A DNA stretch of 64,000 nucleotides from an uncultured Pseudomonadota bacterium (lineage in GTDB: Bacteria; Pseudomonadota; Alphaproteobacteria; RF32; CAG-239), in the NCBI GenBank assembly GCA_902761535.1, contig CACWKS010000002.1, positions 1 to 64,000 of the forward strand. The letters are read 5' to 3'. Shown here in pieces: positions 34,847 through 43,383 of the stretch (positions are counted from its first letter, which is position 1; each line of letters opens with the position of its first letter). The notes beneath the pieces were generated by a model that saw nothing but the letters and a program-made list of their open reading frames with translations, was not told the origin of the DNA and searched no databases. The position numbers and the translations under genes are program-made.

Positions 34847-37033
34847 TTATTTTCTCTTCAAACCTTTTACCGGCTTCGGGCGTTTATCACCCGAGTTATC
34901 AATTGCATCGGCAATCGGAGTGTAAATTCTTACAGCCTTTGGTTTGGCCACACTCGGACGTTGTCCGCAAATCTCCAAACCGACAGCCTTCAAAGCCGTC
35001 TCAATCGGAATAAACAAATCAGGCAGATTATCATCTTTCTTACTCTTGTGAGCAATACCGATAATATTTCCTTTCTGATCAATCAAAGCACCGCCTAAAG
35101 TAACCGTTTGTACAAAGGTATCAACTATTATTTCGGCACCTTTGTCCTCGCTGTAACGATATCCGACTACTCTGCCTTCATTATCGATATAGTTTTCGCC
35201 GTCTTCATCAAAATTCAACATACCCAAAGTCAACAATATATCTTTATTAACTTCCGGCAGTTTCAATTCCATCGGCAAAGGTGTATATTCGGTTGGTTTA
35301 TCCAACATCAACACCGCCACGTTTTTGTTCGGATTAACACGAAAAGCCGAAGCCTTAAATTCTTTGCCGTTGATGGTTTTCAGATTATAAACGTTATTAT
35401 CCTTTACAATCAAATCGGCCGAAGTCAAAACCAAATTATCGGCAATAATCAAACCGGCACCTTTTTGCCCGCGAGCATTATTAACCGCTACAATTGACGA
35501 GCGCAAACGATAAAGATTTTGCGGTCTCAGATTTTCAAACGGCGGATTGTTAACAATGCAGAACTTGCTGTTAACATTAGCAAAAGATTTTTCGCTGATG
35601 GTTTCTATATACATTTTTCCGTCGCCTCTGGTACCGCCTTCTTCCTGAACTTCGATTTCCAAAGGAATATCAACGAAAAAGTCATCACTTACGGTAACAT
35701 TTTCCTCCGATTTAATCATCGGGCATTCTTCTTCCACAATTTGAATTTCGCGGCAGTCATTACGCATCGCAAAATTGCGGTCACGCACTTGTGCCTTCAT
35801 TTCAGACTCTTGCCAACAAGCCGGAGTAGAACATTTTTGCGATGTCACTCCGTCAAATTGCAAATGAACCACATCAATCTTATCACGATCAATCATACTT
35901 AACCCGGCCATATCCGGACTGTTAATCATTTTTTGTTTTTCCACATAAGTAACCGGAATATATTTTACCGGAACATTTGAGTTGCCGTCACTACTGTAAT
36001 AACTTCCTCCGGTTCCGCCTTCCGAATATCCATAACTGCTGCTGAAACCTGATTTCGAGCTGTCCATTTCCATATCGCAGTTTTGCAACATCTCAACTCC
36101 TCGCAATTCCGGAGCATATTGGCGTTCAAAACAATTGTCACACCGCTGATAACGGCTGATTTCAACCAATTGTTTCTCAATATCCTGCGGCCTTATTCTC
36201 TGTGCCAAAGTCGGATTAACACAGCTTATCTCCGGCAGTTTTACCAAAGCATCTTCAAAAGCGCGCTCTACCAACAGGTTTTCACCGTTCGGTTCGCCTT
36301 CCATAACTTGCCCGTAACCGGTGGTTGTACCGCGACAATAAACCGTATCTTTACGCAAGTTCATAATCCGCCAAACCACTGTCATTTCCGAAGTTCCGCT
36401 CCGTAAACGCTTGTTTTTGGCAATCTCCCAATCAAATTCATCGCAGATATTCATGAAATAATCGGTAATTTCCGCGGTTATTACATATTCCGGATAAGGC
36501 AGCTGATCGGAATCCGGATAATAAACATTGGAACGATCAACCACAACCGGATAAAAGTCATTTAACGTTTCATAGAACACATCAAAGAAATGCATATCTT
36601 TTTGAATGGTGCGTCCTTCGTTAAGATAAGCGTTTTTAGCTTCTCTGCGGCAACCGAACAGCCTGAATTTATAATCACCGAGTTTGCTGTTAAATTCGTC
36701 ATATTTACGACCTTTTTTAATACGGAAATCAACATTTTCGAGCTTTACCGAAGCATAAGAATTGCGCCCTTTGTGCAATTGGTCATAGGCCTTATATTGC
36801 TCCTGATCAATAATCAGACTCTGATAGCGCACTTTTTGTTTGTCTTGCACATAAGAAATACGACGCACCGGTTTTTTCTTCGACTTTTCACACATACAGT
36901 CAAACAGTCCCGGCGACTCGACCAAATAATCGCTTGCATTACACATACAGGGAATCAACTCTGGACTTTCTTTGCTGCATGCAACCAAAGCAAACACCGA
37001 AAGCACAAGGCTTAAGCTCAATTTGTTACGCAT
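34847..37033 (-). CDS. Large lipoprotein with inactive trypsin-like domain
   Basis: 728 aa. A lipoprotein signal (LSVFALVACSKES, lipobox Cys19) places it in the envelope. Residues about 30-300 contain a surface-antigen-like domain (YVITAEITDYFMNIC, VVWRIMNLRKDTVYCRGTTTGYG). A Ser/Gly/Tyr-rich linker follows. Residues about 515-690 have a trypsin/DegP fold pattern (SSIVAVNNARGQKGAGLIIADN). All three catalytic positions are changed: LTSADLI where His is expected, NKNVAVLML where Asp is expected, and TVTLGGALID in place of GNSGGPL. It is therefore probably a scaffold or sensor rather than a protease. Neighbours are a YifB-type gene and orphan genes. Confidence 0.75.
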   Translation of the reverse strand: MRNKLSLSLVLSVFALVACSKESPELIPCMCNASDYLVESPGLFDCMCEKSKKKPVRRISYVQDKQKVRYQSLIIDQEQYKAYDQLHKGRNSYASVKLENVDFRIKKGRKYDEFNSKLGDYKFRLFGCRREAKNAYLNEGRTIQKDMHFFDVFYETLNDFYPVVVDRSNVYYPDSDQLPYPEYVITAEITDYFMNICDEFDWEIAKNKRLRSGTSEMTVVWRIMNLRKDTVYCRGTTTGYGQVMEGEPNGENLLVERAFEDALVKLPEISCVNPTLAQRIRPQDIEKQLVEISRYQRCDNCFERQYAPELRGVEMLQNCDMEMDSSKSGFSSSYGYSEGGTGGSYYSSDGNSNVPVKYIPVTYVEKQKMINSPDMAGLSMIDRDKIDVVHLQFDGVTSQKCSTPACWQESEMKAQVRDRNFAMRNDCREIQIVEEECPMIKSEENVTVSDDFFVDIPLEIEVQEEGGTRGDGKMYIETISEKSFANVNSKFCIVNNPPFENLRPQNLYRLRSSIVAVNNARGQKGAGLIIADNLVLTSADLIVKDNNVYNLKTINGKEFKASAFRVNPNKNVAVLMLDKPTEYTPLPMELKLPEVNKDILLTLGMLNFDEDGENYIDNEGRVVGYRYSEDKGAEIIVDTFVQTVTLGGALIDQKGNIIGIAHKSKKDDNLPDLFIPIETALKAVGLEICGQRPSVAKPKAVRIYTPIADAIDNSGDKRPKPVKGLKRK

Positions 37034-37056
37034 ATTTAAACTGCTCCGTCTTAACG

Positions 37057-38571
37057 TTAGAAATACAAACTTTGCCGATATGACAAAGCTTCAGCTATAT
37101 GCAGTTTAAGAATTTTTGATTCATTTTGCAAGTCCGCAATCGTTCTTGCTAACCGCAAAGTTCGATGATAAGCTCGAGCCGACAGTTTATACTTGTCAGC
37201 AAAGGCAATCAGCAATTTTAAAGCCTCTTCATCGGTTGTGCAAATCTCTTCCAAAAGCTTGCCTTTTAAGCCGGCATTGTTGCAAATTGACGTCTCACCC
37301 AAAGCCTGCAAACGTTTTATCTGAATTTCTCGTGCTTTAATCACTCTTTGCTGAATAACTGCCGAGCTTTCGCCTGATGAAACTTTTGACAAATCCCACG
37401 GACTGACTGCCGGCACATCAATTTTAATATCAATTCTGTCCAAAAAAGGTCCGGATAATTTTGCCATATATTCCTGAGCGCAAATCGGTGCCCGTTTACA
37501 TTCTTTGTCCGGAGTTCCCAGATATCCGCACTTGCAAGGATTCATCGCCGCAATCAGCTGAAAATTCGCCGGATAACTCACATGAGCATTAACTCGCGAT
37601 ATCTCAATAGTCTTATTTTCCAAAGGTTGACGCAAAGCCTCCAAAGTGGCACGATTAAATTCCGGCAACTCATCCAAAAACAACACTCCGTTATGCGCCA
37701 GCGAAATTTCTCCCGGGGTGCCTTTACGACCTCCGCCTACCAAAGCCGGTGTCGAGGCGGAGTGATGCGGAGCACGAAACGGTCGTTCAAACACCAATCC
37801 CGATTCTTTTAACAATCCTGCAACCGACATAATCATCGAAGTTGATAATGCTTCATCAGTGGTCATCGGCGGCAAAATTCCCAAAATTCTTTGTGCTAAC
37901 ATTGATTTGCCGGCTCCCGGAGGTCCGACCATCAACAAATTATGCCCGCCGGCCGCCGCCACTTCCAATGCTCTCTTGGCGGTTTCTTGTCCTTTAACAT
38001 CAGCCATATCCGGATAAATTACCTTGTCATAATCTTTTTCTATCGCCGGCGTGCTTAATATCTCACTTCCCTTAAAATGATTAATCAAATCAGCCAGATA
38101 CGGTGCCGCCAATATTTCCAACCCTTCGGCCCAAACCGCCTCTTGAGCGCAGCGGCGCGGACAAACAAAACCGATATTTTTCTCTTTGGCATGAATTGCC
38201 GCCGGCAAAACTCCGTTCACCGGCAAAATTTCTCCGTCCAATCCCAATTCGCCCAAAACCAAATAATTACGCAGTTGCTCCGATTTAATCACTCCCATCA
38301 AGGCTAACAATGCCAAAGCAATCGGCAAATCAAAATGCGAACCTTCCTTCAGCATATCCGCCGGAGCCAGATTGATTAAAATTCTTTTTGCCGGTATCTG
38401 TAACCCCAAAGACTGCAATGCCGCCCGCACTCTCTCTTTGCTTTCGGCAATGGCCTTATCCGGTAATCCCACAATGATAAAATTCGGCAAACCGGAAGAC
38501 ATCTGTGCCTGCAAATCCACATCTAAAACTTCCAATCCGTTAAAAGTCAGAGTGTTAATATGAGTCAGCAT
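37057..38571 (-). CDS. YifB/ComM-family Mg-chelatase-like AAA ATPase
   Basis: 504 aa: an N-terminal Lon-like/ChlI domain (residues 1-165, with FIIVGLPDKAIAESKERVRAAL), a AAA+ core with Walker A (GPPGAGKSMLA), Walker B (LFLDELPEF), AMNPCKCGY and sensor motifs, and the C-terminal Mg-chelatase domain. ComM homologues are helicase-like branch-migration factors in natural transformation. The ribosome site AGGAAAA overlaps the stop of the upstream small secreted protein gene, so the two are one unit. Confidence 0.92.
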   Translation of the reverse strand: MLTHINTLTFNGLEVLDVDLQAQMSSGLPNFIIVGLPDKAIAESKERVRAALQSLGLQIPAKRILINLAPADMLKEGSHFDLPIALALLALMGVIKSEQLRNYLVLGELGLDGEILPVNGVLPAAIHAKEKNIGFVCPRRCAQEAVWAEGLEILAAPYLADLINHFKGSEILSTPAIEKDYDKVIYPDMADVKGQETAKRALEVAAAGGHNLLMVGPPGAGKSMLAQRILGILPPMTTDEALSTSMIMSVAGLLKESGLVFERPFRAPHHSASTPALVGGGRKGTPGEISLAHNGVLFLDELPEFNRATLEALRQPLENKTIEISRVNAHVSYPANFQLIAAMNPCKCGYLGTPDKECKRAPICAQEYMAKLSGPFLDRIDIKIDVPAVSPWDLSKVSSGESSAVIQQRVIKAREIQIKRLQALGETSICNNAGLKGKLLEEICTTDEEALKLLIAFADKYKLSARAYHRTLRLARTIADLQNESKILKLHIAEALSYRQSLYF

Positions 38572-38580
38572 TAAATTTTC

Positions 38581-38865
38581 CTACCAACGCGGGGTAAGCT
38601 CATTTTCCCGCCAACGACGGGTAGGGAAGGTATCAACCGTCAAAAAGTCAAACTTAGCGGTTTTATAAGGGATAAACTTAGTCCGAATAAATCCTTTTTT
38701 TTCAAAATATTGTGCACATTCTTCAGCGGTTGAATGTGAGTTGTCATAACAATAAGCCACCTCGCGCGTTCTGATATTTTGCAAATCAATCCTATCCGGC
38801 GATTGCGCATTTGCTGCTGCCGCCGTCATCATCAAAACCGTACTGATAATCCATTTGTTAAACAT
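38581..38865 (-). CDS. Small secreted protein, unknown function
   Basis: 94 aa with a Sec signal (residues 1-20, MTAAAANA then QSPD). The mature part has two Cys (VAYCYDN, EECAQYF) and a FTDRRWRENELT-like basic end. No family recognised. A clear AGGAG lies upstream, and the gene runs directly into the YifB-type gene. Confidence 0.55.
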   Translation of the reverse strand: MFNKWIISTVLMMTAAAANAQSPDRIDLQNIRTREVAYCYDNSHSTAEECAQYFEKKGFIRTKFIPYKTAKFDFLTVDTFPTRRWRENELTPRW

Positions 38866-38975
38866 ATCATCACACTCCTACAATCCGACTTATAACGAAT
38901 TATAAAACAGCAATTCTTAATGCATGATTAACATATTGCTTTAGTGGATAAAAAACATTTTATCGCTGATTTTTT

Positions 38976-40133
38976 TTATTTATTCCCTTTTGCTCGATTA
39001 TGAGTTTTGCAAAGCATTTGACAATTATTGATATCCGTAGCACCACCTTTGCTCCAAGCCGTTACATGATCGGCATCCATTTCTCCCGGCTTCCAAATAC
39101 GATTTTTATTATTATCATTTCCCAAAGCACATAACGGACAGTTGGAAATTCCCTTTTCTTGAGCTTCTTTAGTTTGTCGTGCGTAAACCGTCTTTTTATC
39201 ACGTTCTTCAAATATGCGAATTTCCAGCAATTTACTGTCAACACAACCGCCTAAAACATATTCAAAAATACCTTTTTTGTTTCTGACAAATTCATCTGCA
39301 TATAATTCCGCTACTTTTGCGCTGATTTCTTTTGAATTGTATGGTTGTTTGTGATAAGTTTCATATAATCTGCCCCACTCGATACTTTTCATTTCGGAAT
39401 AAACATCAACAAACAAGCCGTCCGCCCAGTCTATGACCGAATTAAAGTATGTTTTTAATTCGTTGATATTGTTATCGTGCCTGTGCATCGACATATAATC
39501 TTCAATATTTCCCTTGCTCACCCAATCCAATGCACATTGCAAATAGTCTTGCCGATTTGCCACCCCCGAAATATAGGAACTCCACTTATTGATATTGCTG
39601 TTTTGTGAGTTAGAAAATTCTTCCTTAGCTAATGTAACAAAAGTCCCCGAATAAATTGCGTTTAGCACTTCCTGATGATTAAGCGGAACACCGACAATAT
39701 TGATAGTTTTAAACCATTCTTTGATTTCGCTTTCTGTTCCCTCACAAACATAAATCAATAATTTGCTGTTAAGAATTTTATCTTGTTTATCTTTGGCAAT
39801 ACCTCTGAAATATTGCTCGATTCCGTCTTGTCTTATGGCAAATTTGCTGGTGACAAAACGCCCCAAACTGGTTATACGTTGTTGTCCGTCCAAAACCTCT
39901 AATTGTTCTCCGTTTTTATTGAAATATATCAATCCTATCGGATAGCCTTTTAATACCGACTCAATTACCGCAACATCTTTTTTACCGTCGGCATAAATAT
40001 AATTACGTTGATATTCCGGTTGAATAGTCAACTTTCCGTTCATTCCGAACAAACCTTTGCCCTCAAGCTCGTTATATACGAACCCTTCACAAATGTCTTT
40101 AACCGTCCACTCAGTATGTAACTCTGTTTTCAT
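38976..40133 (-). CDS. DUF262 (GmrS-like) protein with C-terminal HNH endonuclease
   Basis: 385 aa. The N-terminal ParB/DUF262 domain has the diagnostic DGQQRITSL motif (about residue 80) and an upstream QPEYQRNY. The C-terminus is an HNH nuclease: CPLC, then [27 protein letters not shown]. This architecture is found in defence proteins that cut foreign or modified DNA. It is encoded 2 nt after an EcoRI-type adenine methyltransferase, which suggests a restriction-modification-like pair in which this is the nuclease. Confidence 0.82.
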   Translation of the reverse strand: MKTELHTEWTVKDICEGFVYNELEGKGLFGMNGKLTIQPEYQRNYIYADGKKDVAVIESVLKGYPIGLIYFNKNGEQLEVLDGQQRITSLGRFVTSKFAIRQDGIEQYFRGIAKDKQDKILNSKLLIYVCEGTESEIKEWFKTINIVGVPLNHQEVLNAIYSGTFVTLAKEEFSNSQNSNINKWSSYISGVANRQDYLQCALDWVSKGNIEDYMSMHRHDNNINELKTYFNSVIDWADGLFVDVYSEMKSIEWGRLYETYHKQPYNSKEISAKVAELYADEFVRNKKGIFEYVLGGCVDSKLLEIRIFEERDKKTVYARQTKEAQEKGISNCPLCALGNDNNKNRIWKPGEMDADHVTAWSKGGATDINNCQMLCKTHNRAKGNK

Positions 40134-40135
40134 TT

Positions 40136-41311
40136 TTACTTCCTCTTTTTTATAAAAATTCTTGAATATTTTGATTGAATAATATGACCTTCTTCATTTA
40201 TAAAATAATTATTCTTTGTATCAAATATTCCTTCTACATTTGCATTTTCATTTGTTTTACTGCCAGATGAACCTGTTTTGCTGCCATCTTGACGCATTTC
40301 CCAATAACTATCGTATTTTTTTGTATCAGGAAAAGCATCGTGGCATCCTCTTTGTGTAGAACCAACAATTTCAAATTGTTCGGGACAATATTTTTCCAGG
40401 AAACTAATCGGAACTCCCATAACTCCGTCATAGTCGCTCGGTATGGCATCAGTATATGGAACTTCGATTGCATCATAATTATCATATTTTTGATACTCAT
40501 GTCCTTTAACTTCTTTATGCTTGCTATGTTTGATATTATCTGCCATCGTCATCAATTTTAAGGGCTGATGTCGTCTTCCATGTTCAACATTGGTAAGCCA
40601 AATTGATGGTGTATTTTTCATATTTACCCCATCTATCACTTTATCTACATCACTTTTATCTACTGTTTCAAACCACATTCCACCAGCCCATCCTGTTTTA
40701 CCAGACCAAATTCTGTTTTCCATAAACAGCGGAAACATTTCTTTATTATTTAGAGCATTTTTATTACATATAACAGTGAACTTTTTTTCACTTTCTATTA
40801 TCCACGCTAAAAATTCTCTAAATAAACTGAACGGCGGATTGGTGATAATAATATCCGCTTCATCACGCAGTTTTTTTACTTCCTCACTTCTGAAATCTCC
40901 ATCGCCCTCAAGATATTGCCATTCTAGGTCTTCAATATCTATTATCCCGTTTTTATTTATATCGCGTTCAAGCGTGAAAATTTTTCCTCTGCTTTTAGTT
41001 TTGTTCTTGTCAAATTGCGGACTTGCACTTTCAAATAAAGTCGGTTGATAATATTGTCCTAAATTTTTGCTCTCATAGGCATAACTGGTACTTATTAATT
41101 TTTTAATTCCGAAAGCTTCAAAATTTTGGGCAAAAAATTTGGTAAAATTGCTCCATTCCGGATCATCACACGGCAGTAATATCGTCTTATCCTTAAAAAC
41201 ATTCGGATTATAATCAATATAAGCCATTATCTCTTTTTCAATATCCGCCCATTGGGTATAAAATTCATCATTTTTGGCTTTTTTTGCTTGTTTCAGATTG
41301 TCGTTAGCCAT
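40136..41311 (-). CDS. EcoRI-family adenine-specific DNA methyltransferase
   Basis: 391 aa. It starts with the family block [16 protein letters not shown], has [17 protein letters not shown], the N6-adenine catalytic motif in [15 protein letters not shown], and GGMWFETVD and [14 protein letters not shown] further on. The C-terminal part ([19 protein letters not shown], and [19 protein letters not shown]) is also typical. Just upstream, on the same strand, lies the structured RNA copy 1 ending in a terminator. Expression may therefore depend on read-through of that RNA. Confidence 0.88.
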   Translation of the reverse strand: MANDNLKQAKKAKNDEFYTQWADIEKEIMAYIDYNPNVFKDKTILLPCDDPEWSNFTKFFAQNFEAFGIKKLISTSYAYESKNLGQYYQPTLFESASPQFDKNKTKSRGKIFTLERDINKNGIIDIEDLEWQYLEGDGDFRSEEVKKLRDEADIIITNPPFSLFREFLAWIIESEKKFTVICNKNALNNKEMFPLFMENRIWSGKTGWAGGMWFETVDKSDVDKVIDGVNMKNTPSIWLTNVEHGRRHQPLKLMTMADNIKHSKHKEVKGHEYQKYDNYDAIEVPYTDAIPSDYDGVMGVPISFLEKYCPEQFEIVGSTQRGCHDAFPDTKKYDSYWEMRQDGSKTGSSGSKTNENANVEGIFDTKNNYFINEEGHIIQSKYSRIFIKKRK

Positions 41312-41340
41312 CGGTGGAACATCCCTTAAGTGGTTAAAAG

Positions 41341-41546
41341 AAAACCCACCTTGAAAAGGCGGGCGGATGTTCGAAAACCGTATTGAATATATACAAAAGA
41401 ACGGCTCGGCTTATTTAGCCATGCAGCCTTATTCGCCGACATCCGTCCAAGACAGAAGTCGGCATAAATTTTTAAGTCGCTTATGCCACGACTGTATATA
41501 TTCAATAAAAGGGTTTTCGACGCCCTGAGTATGGTCTCCCATACCT
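41341..41546 (-). ncRNA. Structured RNA, copy 1 (novel candidate, upstream of the methyltransferase)
   Basis: About 206 nt on the minus strand. Order: 5' hairpin GTATGG-GAGA-CCATAC (41544-41529); closing helix CGCCC (41525-41521) with GGGCG (41365-41361); helix CGAAAACC (41519-41512) with GGTTTTCG (41379-41372); perfect 14-bp helix (41507-41494 with 41394-41381); a central domain with a GGCATAA/TTATGCC hairpin; and a 3' terminator. A 9-bp alternative pairing (41447-41439 with 41370-41362) would form a pseudoknot or switch. The second copy keeps the helices with different bases. I cannot match it to a known RNA family. Confidence 0.75.
41345..41363 (-). terminator. Terminator at the 3' end of RNA copy 1
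   Basis: The minus strand reads CCCGCCTT, a 3-nt loop, AAGGTGGG, then TTTTCTTTT. It stands about 30 nt before the methyltransferase start, so it can act as an attenuator. Confidence 0.75.
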
Positions 41547-41582
41547 AATAAAAAGCTATAAAAGTTAAGCGAAAAAGTAAAG

Positions 41583-41612
41583 AAAAATAGCAGATGTATC
41601 AACATCTGCTAC
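41583..41612 (-). terminator. Terminator of the DUF4417 cassette
   Basis: TAGCAGATGT (41588-41597) pairs with ACATCTGCTA (41602-41611), then a T-run on the minus strand. It separates the cassette from RNA copy 1. Confidence 0.85.
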
Positions 41613-41663
41613 TTGAAAAGTGATATAAATTTACTTTATATCTCCACTCATTTAGTTGCTCAT

Positions 41664-41963
41664 TTACCATATTTCTTCAACTATTATATCAGGTTCTGCA
41701 TCTAAAAATGATTTACCTTCAAAGATTTTAGTATTTAGAAAATTATTCAAATTTTCAGAACCATCTGAATTTGTTACATTATATATTTCTTCTCGGTATT
41801 TAGATTCTGCTCCAAAGGTGTCATAATGCCATACAGAAATCGTATGCACCTTAGTTTCTTTCCAAAAGCCTTCAATGAAATAACAATTATTATTATATGT
41901 AAACTCAATTTCTCCACCATAATAAATATGGTCATAAAATTCTTTATATGTCATACCTTCCAT
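41664..41963 (-). CDS. Small acidic protein, third gene of the DUF4417 cassette
   Basis: 99 aa, acidic and soluble (MTYKEFYDHIYYGGEIEFTYNNN, then FIEGFWKE, and an acidic end AEPDIIVEEIW). The start overlaps the previous stop by one base (TAATG). Acidic partner proteins after a basic one often act as immunity or inhibitor proteins; here that is inference from position and charge only. No catalytic motif seen. Confidence 0.6.
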   Translation of the reverse strand: MEGMTYKEFYDHIYYGGEIEFTYNNNCYFIEGFWKETKVHTISVWHYDTFGAESKYREEIYNVTNSDGSENLNNFLNTKIFEGKSFLDAEPDIIVEEIW

Positions 41964-42352
41964 TATCTATCTCCTTTTTTGATATTATCTTTATTAAAAT
42001 ACTTTTTATACTTGGATAATTCTTTCTCAGATATAGGTATAGCACCGCTTCTACCATTTTTATACTGAGAACCATAATAATGAATATGATACGATTTTCC
42101 GACTTTTCCAATATTAGGTTCATGTTGGTAATCTATATCAAATTCTGGCGTGTGGTCATTTCTAAATTTTCTAAATTGTTTTACATCACCATATCTGTCT
42201 AATATAATGTAAGCCTCACTGCTGTGAGATTCCTCAGGATTTTTATTACGGCCTGTCATTTTTCTCAACACTTTTACACCTTCAATATTTCCAACTGTTT
42301 CATATTGGTATGCCACGTTTTTACCAGCAGCAAAAGTTCCTCTTCCTCCCAT
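41963..42352 (-). CDS. Basic MGGRG-type protein, candidate toxin-like or phage accessory protein
   Basis: 129 aa from the ATG at 42352, which has a full AAAGGAGG box; an open frame upstream overlaps the DUF4417 gene and is not used. The sequence MGGRGTFAAGKN, then VLRKMTGRNKNPEESH, YIILDRYGDVKQFRKF, FDIDYQHEPN and KSYHIHYYG has several His residues in HxH-type positions. It resembles proteins I know from Firmicutes phages and mobile elements next to DUF4417. Possibly a nuclease toxin paired with the acidic protein downstream. Confidence 0.6.
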   Translation of the reverse strand: MGGRGTFAAGKNVAYQYETVGNIEGVKVLRKMTGRNKNPEESHSSEAYIILDRYGDVKQFRKFRNDHTPEFDIDYQHEPNIGKVGKSYHIHYYGSQYKNGRSGAIPISEKELSKYKKYFNKDNIKKGDR

Positions 42353-42353
42353 A

Positions 42354-42977
42354 TTAAGCCTCCTTTCTCGAATGTGCAAACGGCACATAAATGATGTTGC
42401 CTTGCATTTCTTCAAAAGGTTTACCATAGCATATTATGGCTTGCGGATTCAATTTTTCAAGCATTTTATCATAACCACGCAGAAAACCGAGTTTATTTCC
42501 TTTACAACCTATCATTCCGACAGAAACTGTCGTATTTTGCTCTACTCCGTCAAAACAAAAACTATAGCTTTGTGAACCGCTCCAACTGATTGTCGGAATA
42601 ACCGTCAATCCTTTGTTTTGCCAATATGCTCCGCACCAACGGTTTTTAGCCACATTTGCTATTTGCAACCACATCGGCATTTCCGTATATAACGAAAAGT
42701 CAGGTGTTAATAAAAAGCGGTATTGAGCATATTTTTGTAATGTTCGTTCCGGATAATTGTAAATTCCGTTAAATCTTGGATCATCAACATAAAAATGCAC
42801 ACCATACTGACGATGTTGTTCATCTTCGTTAAGCCGTGTATGTGAACAGGCTAACAATTTGATATTGTTCAAATCTATTTCTTGCCGTCTGATATGGGGA
42901 ATTTCCCATAATCCCGATGGTTTATAATTATTTCTCAAAAATTTATCGTTATTGCGAATATTAATAAAATTTTCCAT
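42354..42977 (-). CDS. DUF4417 domain protein
   Basis: 207 aa. The DUF4417 pattern is clear: HFYVDDPRFNGIYNYPE, LTPDFSLYTEMPMWLQI, GLTVIPTISWSGSQSYSF, VSVGMIGCKGNK and the PQAIICYGKPF end. The family occurs in phages and mobile elements, mostly Firmicutes, and its biochemical role is unknown to me. It is the first gene of a tight three-gene cassette. It is preceded by structured RNA copy 2, whose terminator lies about 35 nt before this start codon. Confidence 0.8.
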   Translation of the reverse strand: MENFINIRNNDKFLRNNYKPSGLWEIPHIRRQEIDLNNIKLLACSHTRLNEDEQHRQYGVHFYVDDPRFNGIYNYPERTLQKYAQYRFLLTPDFSLYTEMPMWLQIANVAKNRWCGAYWQNKGLTVIPTISWSGSQSYSFCFDGVEQNTTVSVGMIGCKGNKLGFLRGYDKMLEKLNPQAIICYGKPFEEMQGNIIYVPFAHSRKEA

Positions 42978-43009
42978 TTTGGATGTCCTTATTATCTAAG
43001 AATTAAAAC

Positions 43010-43212
43010 AAAACCCGCCTTAAAAGGCGGGCGGATGTTCGAAAACCGTACTAAAATACAAAAAACGGCTCGGCTTATTCAGTATATAACCTTATTCAGC
43101 CGACATCCGTCCAAAACAGAAATCGACATACAATTTTTGAGTCGCTTATGCCATGCGACTGTATTTTAGTATAGGGTTTTCGACGCCCTGAAGCTGTGTA
43201 GCACACAACTCT
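43010..43212 (-). ncRNA. Structured RNA, copy 2 (novel candidate, upstream of the DUF4417 gene)
   Basis: About 203 nt on the minus strand. Same layout as copy 1: 5' hairpin (43210-43192), CGCCC (43188-43184), CGAAAACC (43182-43175) with GGTTTTCG (43047-43040), a perfect 12-bp helix (43171-43160 with 43060-43049), central domain, and 3' terminator (43031-43014). The 12-bp helix has different bases from the 14-bp helix in copy 1 but the same position, which is compensatory change. The promoter at 43219-43247 would start transcription at the first hairpin. Conserved blocks include CGGCTCGGCTTATT, GACATCCGTCC and GTCGCTTATGCCA (plus-strand reading). Confidence 0.8.
43014..43031 (-). terminator. 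Terminator at the 3' end of RNA copy 2
   Basis: The minus strand reads CCCGCCTT, 2-nt loop, AAGGCGGG, then TTTTGTTTT. The one stem difference from copy 1 is G-C here against G-U there. Confidence 0.8.
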
Positions 43213-43218
43213 GCCATG

Positions 43219-43247
43219 AGCATAATTTATAATAAAACAAAAATCAA
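43219..43247 (-). promoter_or_regulatory. Promoter of structured RNA copy 2
   Basis: Minus-strand TTGATT (43247-43242), 17-nt spacer, TATGCT (43224-43219). The expected start site, near 43212, coincides with the 5' hairpin of the RNA. Confidence 0.7.
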
Positions 43248-43261
43248 CTATAAAAAAACAC

Positions 43262-43290
43262 TTGCATTTTATATATTTCTTTGCTATACC
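43262..43290 (+). promoter_or_regulatory. Promoter of the rpsF operon
   Basis: TTGCAT (43262-43267), 17-nt spacer, TATACC (43285-43290), followed by a leader of about 85 nt. The leader contains a CCATA/TATGG hairpin (near 43303-43322) and a GCGCTGTTACAGCGC hairpin before the AAGGAG site, a possible S6/S18 autoregulatory leader. Confidence 0.6.
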
Positions 43291-43383
43291 ACGCTTGTCC
43301 TTGCCATAGCCTTTGTGTTATGGCTATACAAAAACCGCGCTGTTACAGCGCATTGTTGAGAAATCCATAAGGAGAATAAAAAT

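Noticed and set aside
41341..41546. IscB/OMEGA or HEARO RNA, or retron RNA
   Set aside because: The layout (RNA upstream of a gene, HNH nearby) suggested it, but no IscB, TnpB or reverse transcriptase gene is present and the HNH protein is DUF262-type.
42353..42427. Longer N-terminus for the MGGRG protein
   Set aside because: It overlaps the DUF4417 coding end, while the ATG at 42352 has a perfect AAAGGAGG box.
41341..43212. CRISPR array or transposon ends
   Set aside because: Only two copies of about 200 nt, 1.5 kb apart, with internal helices that covary; no short spacers, no target-site duplication and no transposase in the window.
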